Part shown: one piece after another, positions 21,250 to 32,041 of the stretch
How the letters are laid out: every line of letters starts with the position of its first letter
Position numbering within the stretch: position 1 is the first letter of the stretch
Assembly: GCA_028994555.1 (NCBI GenBank)
Contig: JARDVN010000001.1
Location: forward strand, 4,092,001-4,156,000
Direction: 5' to 3'
Length of the DNA stretch: 64,000 nucleotides
DNA from: Citrobacter amalonaticus
Lineage (GTDB): Bacteria; Pseudomonadota; Gammaproteobacteria; Enterobacterales; Enterobacteriaceae
Notes under the pieces: model-generated
What the model was told of the DNA's origin: nothing
The model's input: the letters and a program-made list of their open reading frames with translations, nothing else
Databases searched by the model: none
Program-made: the position numbers and the translations under genes

Positions 21250-21574
21250 AAATTTAGCGACCTGAATAACCTGGTTAGGAAGGGGACGCCGCACGGGCGT
21301 CAAACGCGGCAATTATAGGGATTTCAGCCGTGCGATACCAGTCGAGATAGCAGGGAGTGTATTTAGCGCCCCATGATTCCCTGTCGCAAATTTATTTGTA
21401 CATATTTGGAGCAACCCGCGGAATTACCCCGAATTCGCAGTAATTAATCGCCATATAATGTCAAATTATGAGCAACCGGGATATAAATTGTAAATTGTTT
21501 GTACTAGCATAAACAGAGATAACTACGATGCGTCCGGGCGTTCCGCGACGTTCCGGCCACTCGGAAGCAGGGTA
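21250..21574. promoter_or_regulatory. Divergent udk/dgcE intergenic region
   Basis: A 325-bp gap between udk (minus) and dgcE (plus). Near udk is a GC-rich stem (GGACGCCG...CGGGCGTC). The centre is AT-rich with CATATAAT and TATAAATTG-type hexamers around 21451-21490 that could serve as -10 elements for dgcE. I see no convincing regulator site, RNA gene or ORF. Confidence 0.35.
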
Positions 21575-24500
21575 ATGAGTAAACCATCCCAACATGTTTT
21601 AGTTACCTTGCCGCATCCTCTGCTGCGCTTCGTCAGTTTAGGACTGGCGGCGTTTATTTTTACCCTTTTCTCGCTCGAATTATCCCAGTTTGGCGCCCAG
21701 CTCGCCCCGCTCTGGTTCCCGACGTCAATTATGATGGTGGCCTTTTACCGCCACGCCGGACGAATGTGGCCGGGAATTGCGCTCGCCTGCTCGTTAGGGA
21801 GCATTGGCGCATCGCTGGTCCTGTTCCCGCCTGGCGCGTTGAATTTTACCTACACCGCGATCAACATTATTGAAGCCATCGTCGGCGCCATGCTGCTGCG
21901 TAAGCTATTACCCTGGTATAACCCGTTACAGAATCTCAATGACTGGCTACGTCTTGCCTTTGGCAGTGCGGTCATCCCACCTCTGTTGGGTGGTATTCTG
22001 GTCTGGATGTTATCGCCGCATGAGACGCCGCTGAAAGCGTTTCTGATTTGGGTGCTGTCAGAATCCATTGGCGCGCTGGCGCTGGTGCCGTTGGGTCTGT
22101 TGTTCAAACCGCACTACCTGCTGCGCCACCGCAATCCGCGTTTGTTCCTTGAAACGCTGCTCACGCTGACGGTGACCTTAGTCCTGAGCTGGTTTGCCAT
22201 GAAGTATGTTCCATGGCCCTTCACATTGGTGATCGTATTGCTGATGTGGAGCGCCGTGCGATTACCGCGGGTGGAAGCCTTCCTTATCTTCCTCGCCACC
22301 GTCATGATGGTGTCGCTCATGATGGCTGCCGACCCCACGCTGCTGATCACGCCCAAAGTGCATGTGATGAACAACCTGCCGTGGCTGCCGTTCTTAATGA
22401 TTCTCCTGCCGGCAAACGTCATGACGATGGTGATGTATGCCTTTCGTGCTGAGCGTAAGCACATTACAGAAAGTGAAGAGCGCTTTCGCAATGCGATGGA
22501 ATATTCGGCGATCGGCATGGCGCTGGTCGGTACGGAAGGGCAATGGCTACAGGCCAACAAAGCGTTATGCCAGTTTCTGGGCTATCAGCAGGATGAGTTA
22601 CGCTCGCTGACCTTTCAGCAGCTCACCTGGCCGGAAGATCTGAATAAAGATCTGGAACAGCTCGCCATGCTGGTGGACGGTGACATCAATAGCTATTCGA
22701 TGGAGAAGCGCTATTACACCCGTGCGGGCGAGGTGGTCTGGGCGCTGCTGGCCGTCTCGCTGGTCCGTCACCCGGACGGCACGCCGCTTTACTTTATTGC
22801 CCAGATTGAAGACATCAACGATCTCAAACATACCGAATGGGTCAACAAACGGCTGATGGAACGCATCACCCTGGCTAATGAAGCGGGCGGCATTGGGATC
22901 TGGGAGTGGGAACTGCAACCCGACGTTATCAGTTGGGATCAGCGCATGTTCGAACTGTATGAGGTCCCCGTCCATGTTAAACCCACCTGGTCTGTCTGGT
23001 ACGACTGCGTTATCCCGGAAGACAGAGAGTATGCAGAAAAAGTGGTTCGCGACTCATTAGCCGCCCGCCAGCCTTTTAAGATGGAGTTTCGCATTGCGGT
23101 AAAAGACGGCGTCCGCCATATCCGCTCACTGGCGAACCGGGTGTTGAATAAAGACGGTGAGGTCGAGCGGTTGCTGGGCATCAACATGGACATGACAGAA
23201 GTGAAGCAGTTGAATGAAGCGCTGTTTCAGGAAAAAGAACGTCTGCACATTACGCTGGATTCCATCGGTGAAGCGGTGGTGTGTATTGATGTTGATATGA
23301 AGGTCACTTTTATGAACCCGGTCGCCGAGAAGATGAGCGGCTGGCAGCAAGAGAATGCCATTGGCGTACCGCTGTTGACGGTACTGCGGATCACCTTTGG
23401 CGACAACGGCCCGCTGATGGAAAATATCTACAGCGCCGATATGTCCCGTTCCGCCATTGAACAGGATGTGGTTCTCCATTGCCGCAACGGCGGCAGTTAC
23501 GATATTCACTACAGCATAACTCCGCTCAGCACGCTGGACGGCGGCAATATCGGTTCGGTGCTGGTGATTCAGGATGTCACCGAGTCGCGTAAGATGCTGC
23601 GTCAGCTGAGCTACAGCGCCACCCATGATGCCCTCACCCACCTGACCAACCGGGCTAGCTTTGAAAACAAACTGAAGCTGCTGCTGCAAACCGTGCGCAC
23701 TGCGCATCAGCGCCACGCGCTGGTCTTTATCGATCTTGATCGTTTTAAAGCGGTAAATGACAGCGCCGGTCACGCGGCGGGCGATGCACTGCTGCGGGAA
23801 CTGGCGCAACTGATGCTCAGCATGTTGCGTTCCAGTGATGTGCTGGCGCGTCTGGGCGGCGATGAGTTTGGTCTGCTGCTGCCGGAGTGCAATATTGAAA
23901 GCGCGCGCTTTATCGCCACGCGGATCATTAACGCCGTCAACGATTACCACTTTATGTGGGAAGGCCGCCTGCATCGCATTGGCGCCAGCGCCGGAATCAC
24001 GCTCATTGACGAGAACAACTGCCAGGCGGTTGAGGTGATGTCGCAGGCAGATATCGCCTGCTATGCCTCTAAAAATGGCGGGCGCGGTCAGGTGACCGTG
24101 TATGAACCACAACAAGAACAGGCGCATCACGAGCGCGCGATGATGTCACTGGATGAACAGTGGCGGATGATTAAAGATAACCCTCTGTTAATGGTCGCTC
24201 GCGGTGTGGCCTCCCCGCGCATTCCCGAAACGCGCAACTTCTGGCTTCTCTCGCTGCGACTGTGGACCAGCGAAGGGGAAGTCATGGAAGAACAGGCCTT
24301 CCGCACAACCTTAGCCGATCCGGCGCTTAACCATGCGCTGGATCGCCGCGTACTCCATGAGTTTTTCCATCATGCCGCCCCGGCGGTTGCCAGCAAAGGA
24401 CTCAGCGTCGCCCTGCCGCTTTCGGCGGCGGGATTAATCAGCACAACGCTCATTGACGAACTTCTGGCTCAACTGGAGCAGAGCGCTCTGCCGGGACGCC

Positions 24501-24904
24501 TGCTGCATCTGATTGTGCCTGCGGAAGCGCTGTTACTGCATCCGCAGGAGAGCACTGCCGCCATGCAGATACTACGTCAGGCAGAGTGTCGCATCATTTT
24601 GAGCCAGATTGGCCGCGATCTGCAGATCTTTAATCTGATGACGAAAGGTATTGCGGATTACCTGCTGCTCGAGAGTGAACTGAACGCCAGCATTCACGGC
24701 AACATGATGGATGAAATGCTGGTGTCGATTATTCAGGGGCACGCCCAGCGTCTGGGGATGAAAACCCTTGCGGGACCCGTGCAAACGCCGATCGTTATGG
24801 ATACGCTGTCAGGAATTGGTATCGACCAGATTTATGGCGATATCATCGCCGAAGCGCAACCGCTGGATCTGCTACTCAACACCAGCTATTTCGCGATCAA
24901 CTGA
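21575..24904 (+). CDS. dgcE: Diguanylate cyclase DgcE (YegE)
   Basis: Makes c-di-GMP and, in E. coli, acts above the DgcM/PdeR/MlrA switch for curli. The intact frame is 1109 residues (E. coli 1105). Domain order: an N-terminal MASE1 membrane region of 8-10 helices (about 1-300), three PAS/PAC units (about 305-670, including ERFRNAMEYSAIGMAL), GGDEF with the intact catalytic motif GGDEF at about 761-765, and a C-terminal degenerate EAL-like domain (about 850-1105) lacking the ExL signature, so cyclase activity only is expected. Its 3' end overlaps the convergent alkA gene by 33 bp. Notably it has no homopolymer break despite being the longest gene here. Confidence 0.96.
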   Translation: MSKPSQHVLVTLPHPLLRFVSLGLAAFIFTLFSLELSQFGAQLAPLWFPTSIMMVAFYRHAGRMWPGIALACSLGSIGASLVLFPPGALNFTYTAINIIEAIVGAMLLRKLLPWYNPLQNLNDWLRLAFGSAVIPPLLGGILVWMLSPHETPLKAFLIWVLSESIGALALVPLGLLFKPHYLLRHRNPRLFLETLLTLTVTLVLSWFAMKYVPWPFTLVIVLLMWSAVRLPRVEAFLIFLATVMMVSLMMAADPTLLITPKVHVMNNLPWLPFLMILLPANVMTMVMYAFRAERKHITESEERFRNAMEYSAIGMALVGTEGQWLQANKALCQFLGYQQDELRSLTFQQLTWPEDLNKDLEQLAMLVDGDINSYSMEKRYYTRAGEVVWALLAVSLVRHPDGTPLYFIAQIEDINDLKHTEWVNKRLMERITLANEAGGIGIWEWELQPDVISWDQRMFELYEVPVHVKPTWSVWYDCVIPEDREYAEKVVRDSLAARQPFKMEFRIAVKDGVRHIRSLANRVLNKDGEVERLLGINMDMTEVKQLNEALFQEKERLHITLDSIGEAVVCIDVDMKVTFMNPVAEKMSGWQQENAIGVPLLTVLRITFGDNGPLMENIYSADMSRSAIEQDVVLHCRNGGSYDIHYSITPLSTLDGGNIGSVLVIQDVTESRKMLRQLSYSATHDALTHLTNRASFENKLKLLLQTVRTAHQRHALVFIDLDRFKAVNDSAGHAAGDALLRELAQLMLSMLRSSDVLARLGGDEFGLLLPECNIESARFIATRIINAVNDYHFMWEGRLHRIGASAGITLIDENNCQAVEVMSQADIACYASKNGGRGQVTVYEPQQEQAHHERAMMSLDEQWRMIKDNPLLMVARGVASPRIPETRNFWLLSLRLWTSEGEVMEEQAFRTTLADPALNHALDRRVLHEFFHHAAPAVASKGLSVALPLSAAGLISTTLIDELLAQLEQSALPGRLLHLIVPAEALLLHPQESTAAMQILRQAECRIILSQIGRDLQIFNLMTKGIADYLLLESELNASIHGNMMDEMLVSIIQGHAQRLGMKTLAGPVQTPIVMDTLSGIGIDQIYGDIIAEAQPLDLLLNTSYFAIN

Positions 24905-25742
24905 CGGCTGCCAACCTTCGGTATACCAGATGTGCAGTAACGCGTAGGAGCGCCAGGGTTTCCAGCGCTCCGCATAGCGACGGATCTGCGCGGAAGTCAT
25001 CCCAGGGAAACGTTGTTTAATCAGATAGTCGTCAGGCAAAAACACATCCTTTGCCTGCCAGCCGCGCAGGGCGAAATAGTTTGCCGTCCAGCGACCAATC
25101 CCAGGAAATCCCTGTAGCGTTTTAATTGCCTGTTCAATATCTTCCGGCGGCTGACCGATCAGCGTCCCATTCTGCGCGGCTTGCGCCAGATGGATTAGCG
25201 CGTTGGCGCGCATCAGCGGCATACCCAACGCTTTCAGTTCCAGCGGATCGGCGGCAACAAGCTGTTCAGGGGTCGGAAAACACACATACTCTGGCGCGTC
25301 CGCTAACGTGTCGCCATACACTCGCACAACCTTCGACGTCAGCTTTGCCGCCATCGCGACGCTCACCAGTTGGCCCAGAATCGCACGAACGCCCTGCTCA
25401 AAGGCGTCCACCGAGCCTGGCAGCCGCAGCCCTGGACGCGCCGCCCCCCAGTTCACCTAAAGCCTGGCTGATCTGCTGCGGTTTACAGCGCAGATCGAAC
25501 AGTCGCTCCATTTTCTCAAGGCAGATATCCGCAACCGGCAACAGCCCGTCACTCAGCGTTACCTGAAGCGTATTCGTCACCGTGTCAGGAACGACGGCGA
25601 TGATTCCCTTGTGTTGCCCTATCGCCAGGCTCCGCGTGTAACGTAATGCCTCTACGGTTTCCACGCCGCTGACGGCACGTGCGGCAAGAAAACCTAACAT
25701 CCATGACCAGTCATATGGCGGTTGCCAGCTCAGGGTAAACAT
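24872..25742 (-). CDS. alkA: 3-methyladenine DNA glycosylase II AlkA (one +1 frameshift)
   Basis: Excises alkylated bases; part of the Ada adaptive response in E. coli. The N-terminal beta domain (LSWQPPYDWSWMLGFLAARAV) is followed by a helix-hairpin-helix region with GFPGIGRWTANYFALRGW. The catalytic Asp is in the VFLPDDYLIKQ segment (E. coli Asp238 equivalent). The frame breaks at the six-C run near 25444-25449; corrected length is 289 residues, slightly longer than the 282 of E. coli because of a C-terminal tail (PSVDREIAGVE). That tail is what overlaps dgcE. Confidence 0.92.
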
Positions 25743-25878
25743 CCTCAACTCCTTTTTCTGCAAACCTTCAGCATAAACGCTATTCAGACGTTGTGCTTTG
25801 CTTTCATATTCCAGTTGTCGCGACGGCGACATTTCGCTAAAGTCACGCCCCTTCTTCACTGGCATGGGGATTTTTAAG

Positions 25879-27232
25879 GTGTTTATTGGATTTGATTACG
25901 GTACCGCTAACTGCTCTGTCGCCATCATGCGTGACGGCAAGCCGCAACTGCTGAAAATGGAAAATGGCAGTACGCTGCTGCCTTCCATGCTTTGCGCGCC
26001 GACGCGTGAATCGGTGAGCGAATGGCTCTACCGCCATCATGGTGTTCCGACCCCAGACGATGAAACGCAGGCGCTGCTGCGTCGGGCCATTCGCTTCAAC
26101 CGCGACGAGGACATTGACGTTCATGCCAGCAGCGTACAGTTTGGGCTGTCATCGCTTGGGCACTATATTGACGACCCGGAAGAGGTGTATTTCGTTAAAT
26201 CGCCGAAGTCTTTTCTGGGTGCCAACGGGCTGAAGCCTCAGCAAGTCGCGCTGTTTGAAGATTTAGTCTGCGCAATGATGTTGCACATTCGCCAACAGGC
26301 ACAAAACCAACTGCCGGAAGCCATTACCCAGGCGGTGATTGGACGCCCCATTAACTTCCAGGGATTAGGTGGCGATGAAGCAAACCGTCAGGCGCAGGGC
26401 ATTCTTGAACGTGCGGCAAAACGCGCCGGCTTTGAGGATGTCGTCTTCCAGTTTGAGCCGGTGGCGGCGGGACTGGATTTCGAAGCGACATTGCAGGAAG
26501 AGAAACGGGTCCTGGTGGTGGATATCGGTGGGGGGGACGACCGACTGTTCGTTACTGCTGATGGGGCCAAAGTGGCATCACCGCGCCGATCGCGAGTCCA
26601 GCCTGTTGGGACACAGCGGCTGTCGCGTTGGCGGGAACGATCTGGATATCGCACTGGCCTTTAAAAACCTGATGCCACAGCTTGGGATGGGAGGAGACAC
26701 CGAGAAAGGAATCGCCCTCCCGGTGTTGCCATGGTGGAACGCGGTGGCGATCAACGACGTTCCGGCGCAAAGCGATTTCTACAGCAGCGCCACGGGCCGT
26801 CTGCTGAACGACCTGGTACGCGATGCCCGCGAACCGGAACAGGTGGCGCTGCTGCTGAAAGTCTGGCGTCAGCGTCTCGGCTATCGACTGGTCCGCAGCG
26901 CCGAAGAGAGCAAAATCGCCCTGTCAGCACAGCCTGAGGTTAACGCAACGCTTTCGTTTATCCGCGACGATCTGGGCACCCTCATCACGCAACAAGGGCT
27001 GGAGAACGCGCTGGATCAGCCGCTTGCACGGATTCTGGAGCAGGTGCAACTGGCGCTGGATAACGCCCAGGAGAAACCGGACGTCATCTATCTGACCGGC
27101 GGTAGCGCCCGCTCGCCGCTTATCAAAAAAGCGCTGACCGCCAAACTGCCGGGTATTCCCATTGCGGGTGGCGATGACTTCGGTTCCGTTACCGCAGGAC
27201 TGGCACGCTGGGCTGAGGTGGTATTCCGCTAA
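25879..27232 (+). CDS. yegD: Hsp70-like chaperone-family protein YegD (one +1 frameshift)
   Basis: An actin/Hsp70-fold ATPase of unknown cellular role. Phosphate-1 motif FIGFDYGTANCSV is at residues 2-14, phosphate-2 motif VVDIGGGTTDCS appears once the frame is corrected, and the adenosine motif is near VIYLTGGSARSP. It lacks the usual C-terminal Hsp70 substrate domain. The start is GTG at 25879, with GGGGA about 8 nt upstream, giving the same N terminus as E. coli. The frame breaks at the seven-G run 26530-26536; corrected length is 450 residues, as in E. coli. Confidence 0.92.
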
Positions 27233-27258
27233 ACGCCTCGCAAGCTGAACGCAGATGG

Positions 27259-27287
27259 ATTGACATTAAGGTTCATGTGGCTTAGTT
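27259..27287 (+). promoter_or_regulatory. Putative sib promoter
   Basis: A consensus -35 TTGACA at about 27260-27265 and a weak TTAGTT -10 at about 27282-27287 with 16-bp spacing stand immediately upstream of the predicted Sib 5' end. In E. coli sib promoters are strong and constitutive; the poor -10 makes the exact start uncertain. Confidence 0.5.
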
Positions 27288-27330
27288 TCAGGAGTGAGGG
27301 TTAGGGAGAGTTTCCCCTCCCCCTGGTGTC

Positions 27331-27390
27331 TTAGTAAGCCGGTAAGCTAATCACTAAGAGTATCACCAGTATGATGACTACCTTCATCAT
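27331..27390 (-). CDS. ibs: Ibs-family type I toxin peptide (19 aa)
   Basis: The 20-codon minus-strand ORF encodes MMKVVIILVILLVISLPAY. It matches the Ibs pattern of MMK/MMR start, a hydrophobic helix and a conserved S-x-AY C terminus (E. coli IbsA-C are 18-19 residues). Upstream on the minus strand, GGAAAGGGTT supplies the ribosome site. Ibs peptides insert in the inner membrane and are toxic when overproduced. Only one ibs/sib pair is seen here, whereas E. coli K-12 has two at this locus. Confidence 0.85.
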   Translation of the reverse strand: MMKVVIILVILLVISLPAY

Positions 27391-27409
27391 AACCCTTTCC
27401 TTATTTTGG

Positions 27410-27435
27410 CCCCTTCCTCGGGAGGGGCTTTCCCG
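27410..27435 (+). terminator. Sib rho-independent terminator
   Basis: GC-rich stem GCCCC/GGGGC with a CTTCCTCGGGA-type loop, followed by TTTCCC, ending the Sib RNA. Confidence 0.75.
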
Positions 27436-27597
27436 TTTCAGCGTCCTGCTGAAATCCGTGGCTTACCTCCTTTTTGCCGTGCCGCCACTGTAGCGCACAA
27501 TTTCTCATGCGCCTTTTTCGGCGATGATTGTTGCGTAACGCCTCGCAAAGCACGCCGCCATTCGGATGAATCCGTACAGGGTTTCATAATTCCTCCA

Positions 27598-27615
27598 TTT
27601 TTCTCCCTTGATGGC
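27598..27615 (+). promoter_or_regulatory. BaeR-box-like site upstream of mdtA
   Basis: TTTTTCTCCCTTGATGGC closely matches the BaeR recognition sequence known from the E. coli mdtA promoter (TTTTTCTCCATDATTGGC type). It stands about 55 bp before the mdtA ATG, in a gap otherwise free of genes after sib (27436-27668). The site implies autoregulation of mdtABCD-baeSR by phosphorylated BaeR. Confidence 0.75.
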
Positions 27616-27668
27616 TGGCTAAACTAGTATCATTCCGCGAAACGTTTCAGGATGAGAAACTCATAACG

Positions 27669-28917
27669 ATGAAAGGCAGTCATAAATCCCGCTGGGTAAT
27701 CACCATCGTGGTGGTCATCGCCGCCATCGCCGCATACGGGTTCTGGCAGTACCGGAGCGAACCGCAAAACACCGCACCCGGCGCAACCGGACAAGCGAAA
27801 CCAGCGGCTGGCGCAGGTCGTCGTGGTATGCGCTCCGGCCCCCCTCGCGCCCGTGCAGGCCGCGACGGCCACCGAACAGACCGTTCCGCGCTATCTCACC
27901 GGACTGGGGACGATTACCGCAGCCAACACCGTCACCGTACGTAGCCGCGTGGACGGGCAACTGCTGGCGCTTCATTTCCAGGAGGGTCAACAGGTTAAAG
28001 CCGGTGACCTGCTGGCGGAGATCGATCCCAGCCAGTTTAAAGTGGCACTGGCACAGGCGCAGGGTGTCCTGGCAAAAGACAAAGCCACCCTCGCCAACGC
28101 GCGTCGTGATTTAGCGCGTTACCAGCAACTGGTTAAAACAAATCTGGTCTCGCGTCAGGAGCTGGATGCCCAGCAGGCGCTGGTAAGCGAATCCGAAGGC
28201 ACGATTAAGGCCGATGAAGCCAGCGTCGCCAGCGCGCAGCTGCAACTCGACTGGAGCCGCATCACCGCACCGGTTGATGGTCGGGTTGGTCTGAAACAGG
28301 TAGATGTCGGCAATCAGATTTCCAGTGGTGATACCAACGGTATTGTGGTGATCACCCAGACACACCCCATCGACCTGATTTTCACCCTGCCGGAAAGCGA
28401 TATTGCCACCGTCGCGCAGGCACAAAAAAGCGGACAGCCGCTGGTGGTTGAAGCCTGGGATCGAACCAATTCGAAAAAGCTCAGCACGGGCGTACTGCTG
28501 AGTCTGGATAACCAGATCGATGCCACCACCGGGACCATCAAAGTGAAAGCACGTTTTGAGAATCAGGATGATGCACTGTTCCCGAACCAGTTTGTAAATG
28601 CCCGAATGCTGGTCGACACCGAACAAAACGCCGTAGTGATCCCCACTGCCGCCCTGCAAATGGGCAACGAGGGGCACTTTGTCTGGGTGCTGAACGATGA
28701 GAACAAAGTCAGTAAGCATCTGGTCAAAACAGGGATTCAGGACAGCCAGAAGGTGGTGATCAGCGCCGGGATCTCGGCGGGTGACCGCGTCGTCACCGAC
28801 GGGATTGACCGCCTGACGGAAGGGGCGAAAGTGGAAGTGGTGGAAGCGCAAGCCCCCACCACAACCGATACAAAAGCCACCCGCCGTGAATACGGTAATA
28901 AAGGAGCGCGCTCCTGA
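27669..28917 (+). CDS. mdtA: RND efflux periplasmic adaptor MdtA (one +1 frameshift)
   Basis: The membrane-fusion subunit linking the MdtBC pump to TolC. The N-terminal signal/anchor is at residues 9-25. The biotinyl-lipoyl-like segment ([11 protein letters not shown]) and long alpha-helical hairpin ([20 protein letters not shown]) follow, then beta-barrel and membrane-proximal domains. The frame breaks at the six-C run 27839-27844; corrected length is 415 residues, as in E. coli. The final TGA shares bases with the mdtB ATG. Confidence 0.94.
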
Positions 28918-31900
28918 TGCAGGTGTTACCTCCGAGCAGCACAGGCGGCCCGTCGCGCCTGTTTATTATGCGGCCCGTCGCCACCACGCTGCTGATGGTG
29001 GCGATTCTCCTCGCGGGGATCATCGGCTATCGTTTTCTCCCCGTTTCCGCGCTACCGGAAGTGGATTACCCGACGATTCAGGTGGTGACGCTGTATCCTG
29101 GCGCCAGCCCGGATGTCATGACCTCAGCCGTCACCGCGCCGCTGGAGCGGCAGTTCGGCCAGATGTCCGGTCTGAAACAGATGTCATCGCAAAGTTCAGG
29201 CGGCGCTTCCGTCGTGACGCTGCAGTTTCAGCTCACCTTGCCACTGGATGTTGCCGAACAGGAAGTCCAGGCCGCGATAAACGCCGCCACTAACCTGCTA
29301 CCGGGCGACCTGCCAAACCCGCCAGTCTACAGCAAGGTCAACCCTGCCGATCCGCCGATCATGACGTTGGCGGTGACCTCTACCGCCATGCCGATGACCC
29401 AGGTGGAAGATATGGTCGAAACCCGCGTCGCCCAGAAGATCTCCCAGGTCTCCGGCGTGGGTTTAGTGACGCTCTCCGGCGGTCAGCGCCCGGCGGTCCG
29501 CGTGAAGCTCAATGCACAGGCGATTGCCGCGCTGGGCCTGACCAGCGAAACCGTCCGCACAGCAATTACTGGCGCGAACGTCAACTCCGCCAAAGGCAGT
29601 CTTGATGGCCCCAGCAGGGCGGTTACGCTCTCGGCAAACGATCAAATGCAGTCTGCCGACGAATATCGCCAGCTTATTATCGCCTACCAAAACGGTGCGC
29701 CGGTTCGTCTTGGCGATGTCGCCATTGTTGAACAAGGCGCGGAAAATAGCTGGCTGGGCGCATGGGCAAACAAAGAGCAGGCCATTGTGATGAACGTCCA
29801 GCGCCAGCCGGGCGCGAACATCATCTCAACGGCAGACAGCATTCACCAGATGTTGCCGCAGCTAAAAGAGAGCCTGCCGAAGTCGGTAAACGTCACGGTG
29901 CTTTCTGACCGCACAACCAATATTCGCGCCTCGGTCAACGACACGCAGTTTGAGCTCATGCTGGCCATCGCGCTGGTCGTGATGATCATCTATCTGTTCC
30001 TGCGCAATATTCCCGCCACCATTATTCCTGGCGTCGCCGTCCCGCTTTCGCTGATAGGGACGTTTGCGGTGATGGTATTTCTCGATTTCTCCATCAATAA
30101 CCTGACGCTCATGGCGCTGACCATTGCGACCGGCTTTGTGGTCGATGATGCGATTGTGGTTATCGAAAATATTTCGCGCTACATCGAGAAGGGAGAGAAA
30201 CCGCTGGCCGCCGCGCTCAAAGGCGCTGGAGAAATCGGTTTTACGATTATTTCTCTCACCTTCTCGCTGATTGCGGTGCTGATCCCACTGCTGTTTATGG
30301 GGGGATATCGTCGGGCGCCTGTTCCGCGAATTTGCCGTCACGCTGGCGGTGGCGATTTTAATCTCCGCTGTGGTGTCGTTGACCCTGACGCCGATGATGT
30401 GCGCCAGGATGCTGAGCCAGGAATCATTGCGCAAACAGAATCGTTTTTCCCGCGCCTCGGAGAAAATGTTTGAGCGCATCATTGCCGGCTACGGCCACTG
30501 GCTGGCAAAAGTGCTTAATCACCCGTGGCTGACGCTGAGCGTGGCGCTCGGCACTCTGCTATTAAGCATCATGCTGTGGGTGTTTATTCCGAAGGGCTTC
30601 TTCCCGATCCAGGATAACGGCATCATCCAGGGCACGCTACAGGCGCCGCAATCCAGCTCCTTTGCCAGTATGGCCCAGCGTCAGCGGCAGGTGTCGGATA
30701 TGATTTTGCAGGATCCGGCGGTTGAAAGTCTGACTTCCTTTGTCGGCGTTGATGGCACAAATCCGTCGCTGAACAGCGCACGCCTGCAAATTAACCTCAA
30801 ACCGCTGGATGACCGTGATGACCGGGTTCAAAAAAGTGATCGCCCGTTTACAGGATGCAGTGGCGAAAGTACCGGGCGTTGACCTCTATCTGCAACCGAC
30901 CCAGGATCTGACTATCGATACCCAGGTGAGTCGCACACAGTATCAGTTCACGCTACAGGCCACGTCGCTGGACGCGCTCAGTACCTGGGTGCCGCAACTG
31001 ATGGAAAAATTGCAGGCGTTGCCACAGCTTTCTGACGTCAGCAGCGACTGGCAGGACAAGGGATTAGTGGCCTATGTCAATGTCGATCGCGACAGCGCCA
31101 GCCGTCTGGGGATCAGTATGGCGGATGTCGATAACGCGCTGTATAACGCCTTCGGTCAGCGGTTGATTTCCACCATCTACACCCAGGCGAACCAGTATCG
31201 GGTGGTGCTGGAACACAATACCGAAACTACGCCTGGACTGGCGGCGCTGGATGCAATCCGTCTGACCAGCAGCGACGGCGGCATCGTGCCGCTCAGTGCG
31301 ATTGCTAAGGTTGAACAACGCTTTGCGCCGCTCTCGATCAACCATCTGGATCAGTTCCCGGTGACCACCATTTCGTTTAACGTGCCGGACGGCTATTCGC
31401 TGGGCGATGCGGTGCAGGCAATACTGGACGCGGAAAAAACGCTGAATCTGCCAGTGGATATCACCACACAGTTCCAGGGCAGCACCCTCGCCTTCCAGGC
31501 CGCGTTGGGCAGTACCATCTGGCTGATTGTGGCGGCGGTAGTAGCGATGTACATCGTGCTTGGCGTGCTGTACGAAAGTTTTATCCATCCCATCACCATT
31601 CTCTCCACCTTACCCACCGCAGGCGTCGGGGCGCTGCTGGCCCTGATGATTGCCGGTAGCGAGCTGGATGTTATCGCCATTATCGGCATTATTTTGCTGA
31701 TCGGGATCGTGAAGAAGAACGCCATCATGATGATCGACTTCGCCCTTGCTGCGGAACGCGAACAGGGCATGGCGCCGCGCGAGGCGATTTTCCAGGCCTG
31801 TCTGCTGCGTTTTCGTCCGATTTTGATGACCACGCTGGCGGCGCTGTTGGGCGCGCTACCGCTAATGCTGAGCACCGGCGTCGGCGCGGAGTTGCGTCGT

Positions 31901-32041
31901 CCGCTGGGGATTGGCATGGTCGGCGGTCTGCTGGTCAGTCAGGTGCTGACTCTGTTCACCACGCCGGTGATTTACCTGCTGTTTGACCGCCTGTCGCTGT
32001 ATATGAAAAAACGCTTCTCTCAGCAGGAAGAGGAGGCGTAA
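28917..32041 (+). CDS. mdtB: RND multidrug transporter subunit MdtB (two +1 frameshifts)
   Basis: Forms with MdtC a heteromeric proton-driven RND pump exporting bile salts, novobiocin and other toxicants. Twelve membrane segments surround two large periplasmic loops. TM4 carries the proton-relay aspartates ([17 protein letters not shown]). The frame breaks at the six-G run 30299-30304 and six-A run 30830-30835; corrected length is 1040 residues, exactly E. coli. The stop codon directly abuts the mdtC ATG (TAAATG). Confidence 0.95.

Larger units (their letters stand above)
27294..27435 (+). ncRNA. sib: Sib antitoxin RNA (cis-antisense to ibs)
   Basis: About 140 nt. It begins GTGAGGGTTAGGGAGAG with a complementary CTCCCC arm, and contains the ATCATAACCCTTTCCTTAT anti-toxin segment. 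It ends in the hairpin GCCCCTTCCTCGGGAGGGGC followed by TTTCC. The 5' stem-loop, the internal antisense to the ibs leader and the terminator correspond in order to E. coli SibA-E RNAs. It covers the whole ibs ORF on the opposite strand, as expected for a type I antitoxin that pairs with ibs mRNA. E. coli carries sibA and sibB at this same position before mdtA. Confidence 0.85.
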
